DNA of 64,000 nt, taken from contig CALSFV010000017.1 of NCBI GenBank assembly GCA_943737045.1, positions 1-64,000 on the forward strand, in the 5' to 3' direction. The stretch is from Parapristionchus giblindavisi. Lineage: Eukaryota; Nematoda; Chromadorea; Rhabditida; Diplogasteridae. The first letter of the stretch is position 1. Each line of letters starts with the position of its first letter. Positions 35,095 to 46,533 of the stretch are shown in pieces. A program made the position numbers and the translations under genes. The notes below the pieces were generated by a model. It was not told the DNA's origin. It did not search any database and saw only the letters and a program-made list of their open reading frames with translations.

Positions 35095-35486
35095 AATATT
35101 ACGGGAAAATAGTAGCGATTCTTATTGAAGGGCCAAGTGTATAAGACTGTGATTAGACCAAGACTGATGTATGGAAGTGAGGTCGATGACCGAAAGACAT
35201 GAAACAAAGTTAAAGTGTACTGAGATGAGGATGATGAGATTGGTAGGAGGAGCTTAGAACAATGGAAAAAGTAGCACCAATATATAAGGATAATGCAGTA
35301 CGTTCCACAGGGAAGGAGACCAAAGGGGCTCACAGAACGGAAGCTAACCGAACGATATGTACAAACTGGAACGACTTCTGTAAAATAAGAAGACTTGTTT
35401 TCCTGACTCCGTTTACCATGATATGAAGTTCGAAATACCATCCCCCGTGCCACTTATATAGGAATAAATGATTGGATTTGATTTGA
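35095..35486 (+). mobile_element. RTE-like retrotransposon tail, strongly decayed
   Basis: Plus-strand remnant of the same element as 30798-31428. It includes GTGTATAAGACTGTGATTAGAC and ATGTATGGAAGTGAGGT, and ends TGATTGGATTTGATTTG. Several frame breaks and internal deletions. Confidence 0.7.
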
Positions 35487-35770
35487 CAGAAGTGATGGAG
35501 TGAGATAAATACAAACCGAGATGCACGAATAATTTTTTGTAAGTCATAAATATCTAGAAAAATCGCGTATAATATAAAAATACAATATGTGTGTATACCT
35601 ACCATGCAACCGAACAATCCAGATTGAAAGAAAGGGAGGAATAAGAGAAGGCCACTCGTTCGACCCCATTTCTCTTTCAGCCCAATACACATCTAGAAGA
35701 AAGTGAAACTCTCCTGATGTCGCATTTTGGTTACGTTTGGATAAAGAGTGCGAATGTATGACACTGAAAG

Positions 35771-35821
<51 letters not shown>

Positions 35822-36132
35822 CGCCGGAAAGTAAAAATACACTTTTTATTTCTGGTGTAATTTTGGCGTCAGTTGAGATATCAAGTTGAAACTTGTGCAT
35901 GATTTACCCACAGAAAGTACTTATTTGGTCCTCTTCACGGGCCTTTCTGGTAATTGCATACTGGTGAACGCTACCGAACAATACATATTCAAAAATTCAT
36001 TATTCTTTCAGGGATTTTTTCGTACTCGTCAAACTTCGTGAGCATCGAGAGCACTACAAGGATTATCCAGAAAAATCGCGGTTCCAAAATCATATCTCGT
36101 CTTCTAGAAGAGCCTGAAACGCGTTCAAAGCA
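35487..36132. other. Non-coding stretch with (TA)n
   Basis: No gene. A (TA)24-like run at 35773-35820 is followed directly by GCGCCGGAAAGT, which resembles the terminus of the palindromic element at 57706-59058, so a related element may have inserted in a TA tract. Confidence 0.5.
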
Positions 36133-37353
36133 GTAAACTGATTCTCTCGGTGATCCTGATGATTCTGTAAGTATGGTAGAGCTAGCTCATCATTCATCCT
36201 CATTGATCCAAAAAGTAACTTTTTTACAAGACCCATCTTTGCAGATTCACAATTCTGAGGGCGGACCTTTTAAAAATCTGTTTTTAGATAAGAATGTTAC
36301 AAATTCATTAATTAATCGATTCCCCGCTTTGTAGAGCGATTGATTATCTTTATTGAGTGCGACAGTCGATCATCTGAAGGATAGTCGTTTACGCCGCGCT
36401 TCTCATCTCACGACCCCCAAACATCTCAAGTTCTTCCAAACTATTCAGTGACTAGGGTGGCGAAAATGACTCATGAATATTCATTTCTATGGCCTAAAAT
36501 GAGTGGCTCACTTTCCTTGTGATTATTCATTCCAAGTGACAGTTGTCCGGTCTCCCCTGCGAATATTCGCTTTTTTGCGAGTCGAAGTGAGTCAAGAAAA
36601 TTTGGTGAAAGGAGGGCTGAGAGAGCGGTCTGACTCGCACTCGACTCGCTTTTTTGAATCATTCGCATTGATCTCTCTTCTAACAACTCATTCGCCGAGA
36701 GAGCGGTCGTAAATGCCTCTACCGTGAATACTATCTCTAGACCGCTAAAGTGGACGAATAATCATGAATCATTTTGGCCACCCTATCAGTGACGCTTTTA
36801 GCCGCGTTTAGTGCCTTGATTAGTGAGAATAGAGAGACATTGTATGAATCGAGTTTTTGATCTTTGAACTTTCTGTGTTCGATCTTTGATCCTTGATCTT
36901 TGGTCATTTTTCGTCAAATTTTGCAAAAAAATTCAATTGGAATTTCTTTTATAGACTACGATGTTCAGTATTAGCGGTAATACATTTGTGAGTGATTTCA
37001 CATATTGCTATTCACATATTCACATATTGCTCGTTGAGCAATGCTGAAGAGCTTGAGATGTTTGGGAGTCACGATATGAGAAGGGAACGCGGCCTAAACG
37101 ATTATCCTTCAGATAATCGACTGTCGCAGGCAAGAAAGATAATCAATCGCTCTACAACGCGGGAAATCGATTAATTAATGAATTTGCAACATTCTTATCC
37201 AAATCCAAATTTTTAAAAGGTCCGCCATCAAAATTGTGAACCTTCAAAGTTGGGTCTTGTAAGAAAGTGACTGTTTCGATCAATGAGGATGAATGATAAG
37301 CTAGCTCTACCATACTTACAGTATCATCAGGAATAACCAAGAGAATCAGTTTG
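36133..37353. mobile_element. Foldback element with about 300-bp arms
   Basis: Arms 36133-36436 and 37046-37353 mirror each other: AAACTGATTCTCTCGG on the left, AAGAGAATCAGTTTGA on the right, then GTAAGTATGGTAGAGCTAGC, TAGAGCGATTGATTATCTTT and CTTGAGATGTTTGGG in complement. The loop holds another complete element (36453-36785). Confidence 0.75.
36453..36785. mobile_element. TA-flanked MITE nested in a loop
   Basis: Terminal inverted repeats TAGGGTGGCGAAAATGACTC and its near complement TGAATCATTTTGGCCACCCTA, including the TA at each side. About 333 bp, non-coding. Confidence 0.7.
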
Positions 37354-37598
37354 ATACTTTGCTACCTCTTTTATTTTTCTTAAAGGAACAAGCGGGTTGA
37401 CAACGGGTTGACAACTTATCCACTTGATTGAAAAGATGGATCATTCGCAATAATAGTGTGCATTATAGCAAGTGAATTTGAAAAGAAGAGAAACCACAAA
37501 CTAATCCAATCGATCACTAAACTTTAAAACATCAGAAAATGTAGATGCTTTATGCCAAAAAGAAGTTTGAAAGGAGCCAATGAAAGGAGCACGCATAT

Positions 37599-38081
37599 CA
37601 GGGTTGTGCGGAAAATATATTTCGGAAAAAATCTCGTAAAACCTTTTTCGGGTCTAAAATACCGGAAAAAACCGAAAAATCGGAAAAACCGGAAAAGTTT
37701 CTATAAAACGCATTTTCTCGAGTTTTATCCAACAATTGCTTTCTGGAAATGATCAAAGCGAACATAGCAATGATCAAATATCATTTAGCAGCAAATTAAA
37801 AATAACAACATCCAAAACATGAAAAAGAAGAATTTGAAGCTTATAATCCTAGAAGTAGAATGTTCACGTTAAAGAGCAACAACGACATATGCGCGATTGT
37901 TGGTCATTATTAGCGCATTGTGGGTAAGAACTATGACAGGTAAGATAAAAAAGACTTTAAAAAATCTTCAAATGATGTTTTTTTTTCTCCGGTTTTCCGG
38001 TATTTTTTTTGAAAATTTTTCGAAAAGGGGTCGGAAAAACCAGAAAAAATTTCCGGTCGGAAAATTTTCCGCACAACCCTC
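37599..38081. mobile_element. Element with AGGGTTGTGCGGAAAA inverted ends
   Basis: Left AGGGTTGTGCGGAAAAT and right ATTTTCCGCACAACCCT. Subterminal regions are rich in CCGGAAAAACCG on the left and CCGGTTTTCCGGT on the right. The start recalls hAT-type CAGGG termini, but no 8-bp target duplication is visible, so the superfamily is open. Confidence 0.6.
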
Positions 38082-39182
38082 ACACAGATACTAGTTGAGG
38101 ACACTGATATAATCAGGGACCTCTATTATAAAAACTACAAGATTTGAAGAAATAGCTCATATCGTCGCATCCACAGCGATGCCAAATGTTTCTTCGCCAA
38201 GGCTCCGTTCGAGCTGACCAAGTTAAACACGTTATGCCAAGGCAAAAGGCAGCCAAATTTTTCTGGCGTATACCACATGTCCTTTTTACACTCCGGACCT
38301 CACTCTCTCGGGTAGCCTCTTTAGTTAAGGCGTCCAACTTGCTTTAGTAAATGAAACGCTTAACAACAAAGAAGATATCGAAATGTAGTAGTTGGCCCAA
38401 CAGTTTGCACAATAACCCAAGTCCTTCCACAAATAGCGAGCCCAGCTGGATTATTGCAAGGAATCATCGACTACAACAGCGAATAAATTAATCCTCGATG
38501 TCGTTGATAAACGAAGACAGTTTAATTTAAATGTGTACCTCATAATTCAACGGAACTTATGTTACTACCTAATAGATAATAGGGTATATGAGCATCAATG
38601 GGCTTGCTTAATTGACACGAGATGGAAAGAAGTTCAATAATTCACTGCGAACGATGTTTGTTGAAACTGGTATACGGTAAGATTTTTTGGCACTTCTTTG
38701 ATTTCTGGCCCAAGTCATATTACAGATCAATTCTAGTCATTTCTCATTCCTCACAACTCATTATTCATTTCTCGTAGTAACCGACCCTTTTCTCGGTTGT
38801 GGTAAAACCAACCGCATTATGATTGATAGAATGATGAAATGAGAGTATTTTCTCCTCCTTTCCCATACTCTCTCATCCTAATCCAATTTCATTTTCATAT
38901 CACCACAAGGGCTGGGAACACAAAAAAACACAAAATCATATGCATCTAAAAGTTCTGCCGTGGGATCTCTCATCTTTCTTTTCTAAACTGACTACATGCA
39001 CCCAAAGTAGGGTAAATCTCCTCTTATTTCATCACGTATTAATATTAATATCATCGGATGATTCTTTGCGTTTGTCACGGTTGTGAGCGGTTCGTCTCCC
39101 GTTCTTCTCTTCTTCCCTCACAGAATCAAGATCTGCAGCGCAAAAGGATCCCATCCTAGAAGACCCTTGGCAAGTCAGGAGT
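38082..39182. other. Non-coding stretch
   Basis: No gene recognised. 38808-38905 repeats 30053-30150. Confidence 0.45.
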
Positions 39183-39366
39183 CTCTGGTATTTCGAAACT
39201 TAAAGCCTACTTAAGGTCTGCACTTGAAGTAGACTTGTAAGTCAAATTCAAGTTAAACGAAAGTCTACGAAAAGTGATGTGGTATGCTGTAATGAATTTC
39301 GTCAAATGTTCTTTCACTTGAAGTAGACCGAAGTTTAATTAGACTTTAAGTTTCGAAATACCAAAG
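39183..39366. mobile_element. MITE with TATTTCGAAACTTAAA ends, copy 1
   Basis: Starts CTCTGGTATTTCGAAACTTA and ends TAAGTTTCGAAATACCAAAG. Same family as 40076-40288, slightly shorter and more diverged. Confidence 0.75.
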
Positions 39367-40075
39367 ACCGGTACGCCTTCGATAAAAGCCTCTAAGGACA
39401 AAGTTTTAACAAGATCTTCGTGGGTCGTGGGTGGGTGGTCTCGGTATGGGTGGTTCATTTCTATATTATTATATTTCTTGATTCTCTCGACACTCACTAT
39501 TCAAAAAAGATCTCGGATACTGAACAAGTCCATCAAAATAGCAAATCATAAGGAGATGAAAGAAGAAGAATAAAAAAATAAGATTCATTTTATGACACTT
39601 CAGATTCAGTGGAAACACTGCTTAGTTAATCTTTTAATCTTGATAAAGTGTATTTCAGTTTCTGTTTCTGTTTATCAGCGGAATAATGGTTGAATTCGTG
39701 AAAGATAACTGGCACAATATTGATAACATTTTCCAAGAAACAAAATAAAAAATATTAATTTTAAAAAAACCTGGCACGGAATCAATCAATTGGCGATGGT
39801 AGATCACTGTCCGCCCGATGTTTTCCTGACCTCATCTCTCGCTCATGCCCGGTCCCTCACTCTCTGTCTGACTCTGTCTGTCGCTCTATCTCCATCTGCA
39901 AACTCTCGCCTCCTACCAAAGAACCATCGCACAACAGAAGGGTTTATGTATTTCGCGTTTTTGTCGTCTCCCTCTCTCCCTCTACCTCCTTCTGTATCTC
40001 TCTACCTCTATATACTGATTTATCTCTTCCTCTACATTTTCTTATTCTTGTTCACTTCCTTGGAGTGTTTGATCG
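39367..40075. other. Non-coding stretch
   Basis: No gene recognised. 39958-40025 is CT-rich. Confidence 0.45.
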
Positions 40076-40288
40076 TACTCTGGTATTTCGAAACTTAAAC
40101 CCCCCCTTGAAGTCTGCACTTGAAGCAGAATTGTAAGTCTACTTCAAGTTAAACGTAAGCCTGCTTAAAGTGGTGTGGAATGCTGTAATGCATTTCGTCA
40201 AATATTCTTTCACTTGAAGTGGACTTGAAGTCTATTTCAAGTCTGTGACGTAATTTAAGTAGACTTTAAGTTTCGAAATACCAGAGTA
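40076..40288. mobile_element. MITE with TATTTCGAAACTTAAA ends, copy 2
   Basis: Flanked by TA on both sides (40076-40077, 40287-40288). Ends CTCTGGTATTTCGAAAC and GTTTCGAAATACCAGAG. The internal sequence is itself partly self-complementary (ACTTGAAGT units). Confidence 0.8.
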
Positions 40289-40383
40289 GGCCCTCGTTTA
40301 CTCGTTTGTCGCCGTTTGCAAGTTAATATTTGATCTTGACATTTCTTTCCAATCATCCTCTCTCTCCATCTCGATATTATCAG

Positions 40384-40563
40384 GCCGTTCGCGTAAGAGG
40401 CGAACAAGGGTTGGCACAGGTGAAAAATTCGATACCCTCTACACTTGAGTACGCTGATAAACATGGACATAGTCATTATGGTCCCAGTGATGCCGCTACG
40501 CGTGGGCGGGATTACGACACAATTACGATTTCAACCATTCCCCGGTCCATGGTAGAGCTAGAG
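40384..40563 (+). other. Possible orphan coding exon
   Basis: Exactly 60 codons open between an acceptor (TATTATCAG) and a donor (GAG|GTATGA), phase 0 at both ends, with ordinary protein composition (KNSIPSTLEYADKHGHSHYG, then RGRDYDTITISTIPRSM). No partner exon was found nearby and no family recognised. The last 20 bases overlap the arm of the inverted repeat that follows, so this may be a remnant. Confidence 0.25.
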
Positions 40564-41195
40564 GTATGAAAATTGGGATGCTGGGGGGGGGGGGGGGAAT
40601 TCGATGGCGATGACGGCTGCCTACTTCATTTGTTCGGAAAATGCAACTTTTGATGGAGAAATTTGCGCCCCTAGCGAGTACCACAGATTGCATCGGCGTT
40701 TCGAGAGGATTACAACGATGTATTTTGAGACCTTATCTCCGTCGAGAGACTAGGATTTTCTCGTTATATTGATATGCATCTGAGTTTGAAGACAGTTACT
40801 CTCCGAAAGAGGTGAACAAGAGGAGCCTCTCAATTATGCGTACTCTCGAGACTGGCGAGAGAGCGTGCGGAAATGAGAGAGTGCGAGAGAGCGTGTGGAA
40901 TTGACGTAAACAATACTCCGATCTGTGGTGTTCGCCAGGGGCGCAACCATTTCCATCAAAAGTTGCATTTTCAGAACTTGGAATATTTTCAAAATAAATG
41001 ACGCAGACTTTTGTAATCGCCATCGAATTCTGCCTCACAAGAGAGCAATTTTCATAATTCTAGAACGGTGGTACTCGCTAGGGCCACAAAAATCTCCATC
41101 AAAAGTTCCTTTTTTCCGTACTTTTGGAAGTTTTTCAAAACAAAGTACAAAGTAGACAGCCGTCAGGCCTAATTTTCATACCTCTAGCTCAACTT
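40545..41195. mobile_element. Foldback-like repeat, about 150-bp arms
   Basis: GAGCTAGAGGTATGAAAATT at 40555 is mirrored by AATTTTCATACCTCTAGCTC near 41171. CTAGCGAGTACCAC is mirrored by GTGGTACTCGCTAG, and CTTTTGATGGAGA by TCTCCATCAAAAG. A third partial copy lies at 40925-41000. It includes a run of 12 G at about 40585. Confidence 0.55.
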
Positions 41196-41521
41196 TGGAC
41201 CGAGGACGGCTTGAAAACGTGATGTTACCGTAATCCCTCCCAGGCGTTGCGAGACCAGTGGAGCCAAAATAACTATGACCATCTTCTTCAACGGAATCGA
41301 TAACCCCCAAGAACAAGTTATGAGTGTATCGAGATTTTTGGACCCTCTCCCAGATTTGCCCGACTCTTACGCAAATGGACTCTAGTGTATATCTCTCGAT
41401 GTTTCTTAAAGATGAAGTATCGCATGAAAATATTGATTGGAATTTGAAATTGTCGCACTATGCGTACGGTAGTTTTTGAAAATCACCTTAGATATCCGAG
41501 CAGATGCAGTATTAGGGATAG
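41196..41521. other. Unique non-coding flank of the minisatellite
   Basis: No gene or repeat recognised. Confidence 0.4.
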
Positions 41522-44500
41522 CGATAGAGGTAGAATAAATGCAGAAAGAGGTAGAGGGAGAGAGGGATAGAGGTAGAAATAGACAGAGAAGAGGTAGAGG
41601 GAGGGAAGGATAGAGGTAGAAATAGACAGAGAAGAGGTAGAGGGAGGGAGGGATAGAGGTAGAAATAGACAGAGAAGAGGTAGAGGGAGGGAGGGATAGA
41701 GGTAGAAATAGACAGAGAAGAGGTAGAGGGAGGGAAGGATAGAGGTAGAGGGAGGGAGGGATAGAGGTAGAAATAGACAGAGAAGAGGTAGAGGGAGGGA
41801 AGGATAGAGGTAGAAATAGACAGAGAAGAGGTAGAGGGAGGGAAGGATAGAGGTAGAAATAGACAGAGAAGAGGTAGAGGGAGGGAAGGATAGAGGTAGA
41901 AATAGACAGAGAAGAGGTAGAGGGAGGGAAGGATAGAGGTAGAAATAGACAGAGAAGAGGTAGAGGGAGGGAGGGATAGAGGTAGAAATAGACAGAGAAG
42001 AGGTAGAGGGAGGGAAGGATAGAGGTAGAAATAGACAGAGAAGAGGTAGAGGGAGGGAAGGATAGAGGTAGAAATAGACAGAGAAGAGGTAGAGGGAGGG
42101 AGGGATAGAGGTAGAAATAGACAGAGAAGAGGTAGAGGGAGGGAGGGATAGAGGTAGAAATAGACAGAGAATAGGTAGAGGGAGGGAAGGATAGAGGTAG
42201 AAATAGACAGAGAAGAGGTAGAGGGAGGGAAGGATAGAGGTAGAAATAGACAGAGAAGAGGTAGAGGGAGGGAAGGATAGAGGTAGAAATAGACAGAGAA
42301 GAGGTAGAGGGAGGGAAGGATAGAGGTAGAAATAGACAGAGAAGAGGTAGAGGGAGGGAAGGATAGAGGTAGAGGGAGGGAGGGATAGAGGTAGAGGGAG
42401 GGAGGGATAGAGGTAGAAATAGACAGAGAAGAGGTAGAGGGAGGGAAGGATAGAGGTAGAAATAGACAGAGAAGAGGTAGAGGGAGGGAAGGATAGAGGT
42501 AGAAATAGACAGAGAAGAGGTAGAGGGAGGGAAGGATAGAGGTAGAAATAGACAGAGAAGAGGTAGAGGGAGGGAAGGATAGAGGTAGAGGGAGGGAGGG
42601 ATAGAGGTAGAAATAGACAGAGAAGAGGTAGAGGGAGGGAGGGATAGAGGTAGAAATAGACAGAGAAGAGGTAGAGGGAGGGAAGGATAGAGGTAGAAAT
42701 AGACAGAGAAGAGGTAGAGGGAGGGAAGGATAGAGGTAGAAATAGACAGAGAAGAGGTAGAGGGAGGGAAGGATAGAGGTAGAAATAGACAGAGAAGAGG
42801 TAGAGGGAGGGAAGGATAGAGGTAGAGGGAGGGAGGGATAGAGGTAGAAATAGACAGAGAAGAGGTAGAGGGAGGGAAGGATAGAGGTAGAAATAGACAG
42901 AGAAGAGGTAGAGGGAGGGAAGGATAGAGGTAGAGGGAGGGAAGGATAGAGGTAGAGGGAGGGAGGGATAGAGGTAGAAATAGACAGAGAAGAGGTAGAG
43001 GGAGGGAAGGATAGAGGTAGAGGGAGGGAAGGATAGAGGTAGAGGGAGGGAGGGATAGAGGTAGAAATAGACAGAGAAGAGGTAGAGGGAGGGAAGGATA
43101 GAGGTAGAAATAGACAGAGAAGAGGTAGAGGGAGGGAAGGATAGAGGTAGAAATAGGTAGAGGGAAGGATAGAGGTAGAGGGAGGGAGGGATAGAGGTAG
43201 AAATAGACAGAGAAGAGGTAGAGGGAGGGAAGGATAGAGGTAGAAATAGACAGAGAAGAGGTAGAGGGAGGGAAGGATAGAGGTAGAGGGAGGGAAGGAT
43301 AGAGGTAGAGGGAGGGAGGGATAGAGGTAGAAATAGACAGAGAAGAGGTAGAGGGAGGGAAGGATAGAGGTAGAAATAGACAGAGAAGAGGTAGAGGGAG
43401 GGAAGGATAGAGGTAGAAATAGACAGAGAAGAGGTAGAGGGAGGGAAGGATAGAGGTAGAGGGATAGAGGTAGAGGGAGGGAGGGATAGAGGTAGAGGGA
43501 GGGAGGGATAGAGGTAGAAATAGACAGAGAAGAGGTAGAGGGAGGGAAGGATAGAGGTAGAAATAGACAGAGAAGAGGTAGAGGGAGGGAAGGATAGAGG
43601 TAGAAATAGACAGAGAAGAGGTAGAGGGAGGGAAGGATAGAGGTAGAAATAGACAGAGAAGAGGTAGAGGGAGGGAAGGATAGAGGTAGAGGGAGGGAGG
43701 GATAGAGGTAGAAATAGACAGAGAAGAGGTAGAGGGAGGGAAGGATAGAGGTAGAAATAGACAGAGAAGAGGTAGAGGGAGGGAAGGATAGAGGTAGAAA
43801 TAGACAGAGAAGAGGTAGAGGGAGGGAAGGATAGAGGTAGAAATAGACAGAGAAGAGGTAGAGGGAGGGAGGGATAGAGGTAGAAATAGACAGAGAAGAG
43901 GTAGAGGGAGGGAGGGATAGAGGTAGAAATAGACAGAGAAGAGGTAGAGGGAGGGAAGGATAGAGGTAGAGGGAGGGAGGGATAGAGGTAGAAATAGACA
44001 GAGAAGAAGTAGAGGGAGGGAAGGATAGAGGTAGAAATAGACAGAGAAGAGGTAGAGGGAGGGAAGGATAGAGGTAGAAATAGACAGAGAAGAGGTAGAG
44101 GGAGGGAGGGATAGAGGTAGAAATAGACAGAGAAGAGGTAGAGGGAGGGAAGGATAGAGGTAGAAATAGACAGAGAAGAGGTAGAGGGAGGGAAGGATAG
44201 AGGTAGAAATAGACAGAGAAGAGGTAGAGGGAGGGAGGGATAGAGGTAGAAATAGACAGAGAAGAGGTAGAGGGAGGGAAGGATAGAGGTAGAAATAGAC
44301 AGAGAAGAGGTAGAGGGAGGGAGGGATAGAGGTAGAAATAGACAGAGAAGAGGTAGAGGGAGGGAAGGATAGAGGTAGAAATAGACAGAGAAGAGGTAGA
44401 GGGAGGGAAGGATAGAGGTAGAAATAGACAGAGAAGAGGTAGAGGGAGGGAAGGATAGAGGTAGAAATAGACAGAGAAGAGGTAGAGGGAGGGAAGGATA

Positions 44501-46172
44501 GAGGTAGAGGGAGGGAGGGATAGAGGTAGAAATAGACAGAGAAGAGGTAGAGGGAGGGAGGGATAGAGGTAGAAATAGACAGAGAAGAGGTAGAGGGAGG
44601 GAGGGATAGAGGTAGAAATAGACAGAGAAGAGGTAGAGGGAGGGAAGGATAGAGGTAGAAATAGACAGAGAAGAGGTAGAGGGAGGGAGGGATAGAGGTA
44701 GAAATAGACAGAGAAGAGGTAGAGGGAGGGAGGGATAGAGGTAGAAATAGACAGAGAAGAGGTAGAGGGAGGGAAGGATAGAGGTAGAGGGAGGGAGGGA
44801 TAGAGGTAGAAATAGACAGAGAAGAGGTAGAGGGAGGGAGGGATAGAGGTAGAAATAGACAGAGAAGAGGTAGAGGGAGGGAAGGATAGAGGTAGAAATA
44901 GACAGAGAAGAGGTAGAGGGAGGGAGGGATAGAGGTAGAAATAGACAGAGAAGAGGTAGAGGGAGGGAAGGATAGAGGTAGAAATAGACAGAGAAGAGGT
45001 AGTAGAGGGAGGGAGGGATAGAGGTAGAAATAGACAGAGAAGAGGTAGAGGGAGGGAGGGATAGAGGTAGAAATAGACAGAGAAGAGGTAGAGGGAGGGA
45101 AGGATAGAGGTAGAGGGAGGGAGGGATAGAGGTAGAAATAGACAGAGAAGAGGTAGAGGGAGGGAAGGATAGAGGTAGAAATAGACAGAGAAGAGGTAGA
45201 GGGAGGGAGGGATAGAGGTAGAAATAGACAGAGAAGAGGTAGAGGGAGGGAGGGATAGAGGTAGAAATAGACAGAGAAGAGGTAGAGGGAGGGAAGGATA
45301 GAGGTAGAAATAGACAGAGAAGAGGTAGAGGGAGGGAGGGATAGAGGTAGAAATAGACAGAGAAGAGGTAGAGGGAGGGAGGGATAGAGGTAGAAATAGA
45401 CAGAGAAGAGGTAGAGGGAGGGAAGGATAGAGGTAGAGGGAGGGAGGGATAGAGGTAGAAATAGACAGAGAAGAGGTAGAGGGAGGGAAGGATAGAGGTA
45501 GAAATAGACAGAGAAGAGGTAGAGGGAGGGAGGGATAGAGGTAGAAATAGACAGAGAAGAGGTAGAGGGAGGGAGGGATAGAGGTAGAAATAGACAGAGA
45601 AGAGGTAGAGGGAGGGAAGGATAGAGGTAGAGGGAGGGAGGGATAGAGGTAGAAATAGACAGAGAAGAGGTAGAGGGAGGGAAGGATAGAGGTAGAAATA
45701 GACAGAGAAGAGGTAGAGGGAGGGAGGGATAGAGGTAGAAATAGACAGAGAAGAGGTAGAGGGAGGGAGGGATAGAGGTAGAAATAGACAGAGAAGAGGT
45801 AGAGGGAGGGAAGGATAGAGGTAGAAATAGACAGAGAAGAGGTAGAGGGAGGGAGGGATAGAGGTAGAAATAGACAGAGAAGAGGTAGAGGGAGGGAAGG
45901 ATAGAGGTAGAGGGAGGGAGGGATAGAGGTAGAAATAGACAGAGAAGAAGTAGAGGGAGGGAAGGATAGAGGTAGAAATAGACAGAGAAGAGGTAGAGGG
46001 AGGAAATAGACAAGGATAGAGGTAGAGGGAGGGAGGGATAGAGGTAGAAATAGACAGAGAAGAGGTAGAGGGAGGGAGGGATAGAGGTAGAAATAGACAG
46101 AGAAGAGGTAGAGGGAGGGAGGGATAGAGGTAGAAATAGACAGAGAAGAGGTAGAGGGAGGGAGAGATAGAA
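41522..46172. repeat. 4.65 kb minisatellite, 43-bp and 22-bp units
   Basis: Tandem array of two interleaved units: long, 43 bp (GGATAGAGGTAGAAATAGAC + AGAGAAGAGGTAGAGGGAGG + GAA/GAG) and short, 22 bp (GGATAGAGGTAGAGGGAGGG + AA/AG). Together they give roughly 110-120 units. The plus strand is almost purine-only apart from regular T and a single C per long unit. Because 43 is not a multiple of 3 and no unit has a minus-strand stop, very long minus-strand frames (over 1500 codons in two frames) arise automatically and are not evidence of a protein. The first and last units are degenerate. Confidence 0.95.
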
Positions 46173-46502
46173 GTACCTAGAACAAAGTGAAAGAGAAAAG
46201 ATGGATTAGATAGAAGCGACTCGTCTTCTGTACCAATCGATATCGTAAATCGATCGTCGTTTGGCATAAGGAATACTCTGACATAATGAAACAAGTGAAT
46301 GAAAAGAGATAATGGATTTGTATATAGCTTCCCTAACAAACATCTATATATTGATCTATCTAGAGAATTTATTGAGTTAAAATTAAATGTTGTTGATAAG
46401 TCTACTAGAAGGACTTAGAATTATTTAAATTTCGTTTTGTAATTGATCTTTGATCGTTTAACAACATGTATTATGTAAGTTGTTCATTGAATTAGTGTTG
46501 TT

Positions 46503-46512
46503 TTCATTTCAG
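46503..46512 (+). promoter_or_regulatory. Splice acceptor upstream of saposin-like ATG
   Basis: TTTTCATTTCAG directly upstream of GCTGCTCTTACG and an ATG 21 bases later. Either a spliced-leader acceptor or the end of a 38-bp intron after a mini-exon ATGTATTAT (46466-46474), which would extend the protein by ten residues in phase. Confidence 0.45.
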
Positions 46513-46533
46513 GCTGCTCTTACGATAGTAGCA

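Noticed and set aside
35773..35820. (TA)n run as an origin or promoter
   Set aside because: A plain dinucleotide microsatellite; nothing around it supports a regulatory role.
38113..38337. 74-codon minus-strand frame
   Set aside because: Ordinary composition, but short, no recognised family and no splice partners.
41406..46339. Two minus-strand open frames of more than 1500 codons
   Set aside because: They lie wholly in the 43/22-bp minisatellite. The unit simply lacks minus-strand stops, both frames read the same cyclic peptide, and there is no unique coding sequence around them.
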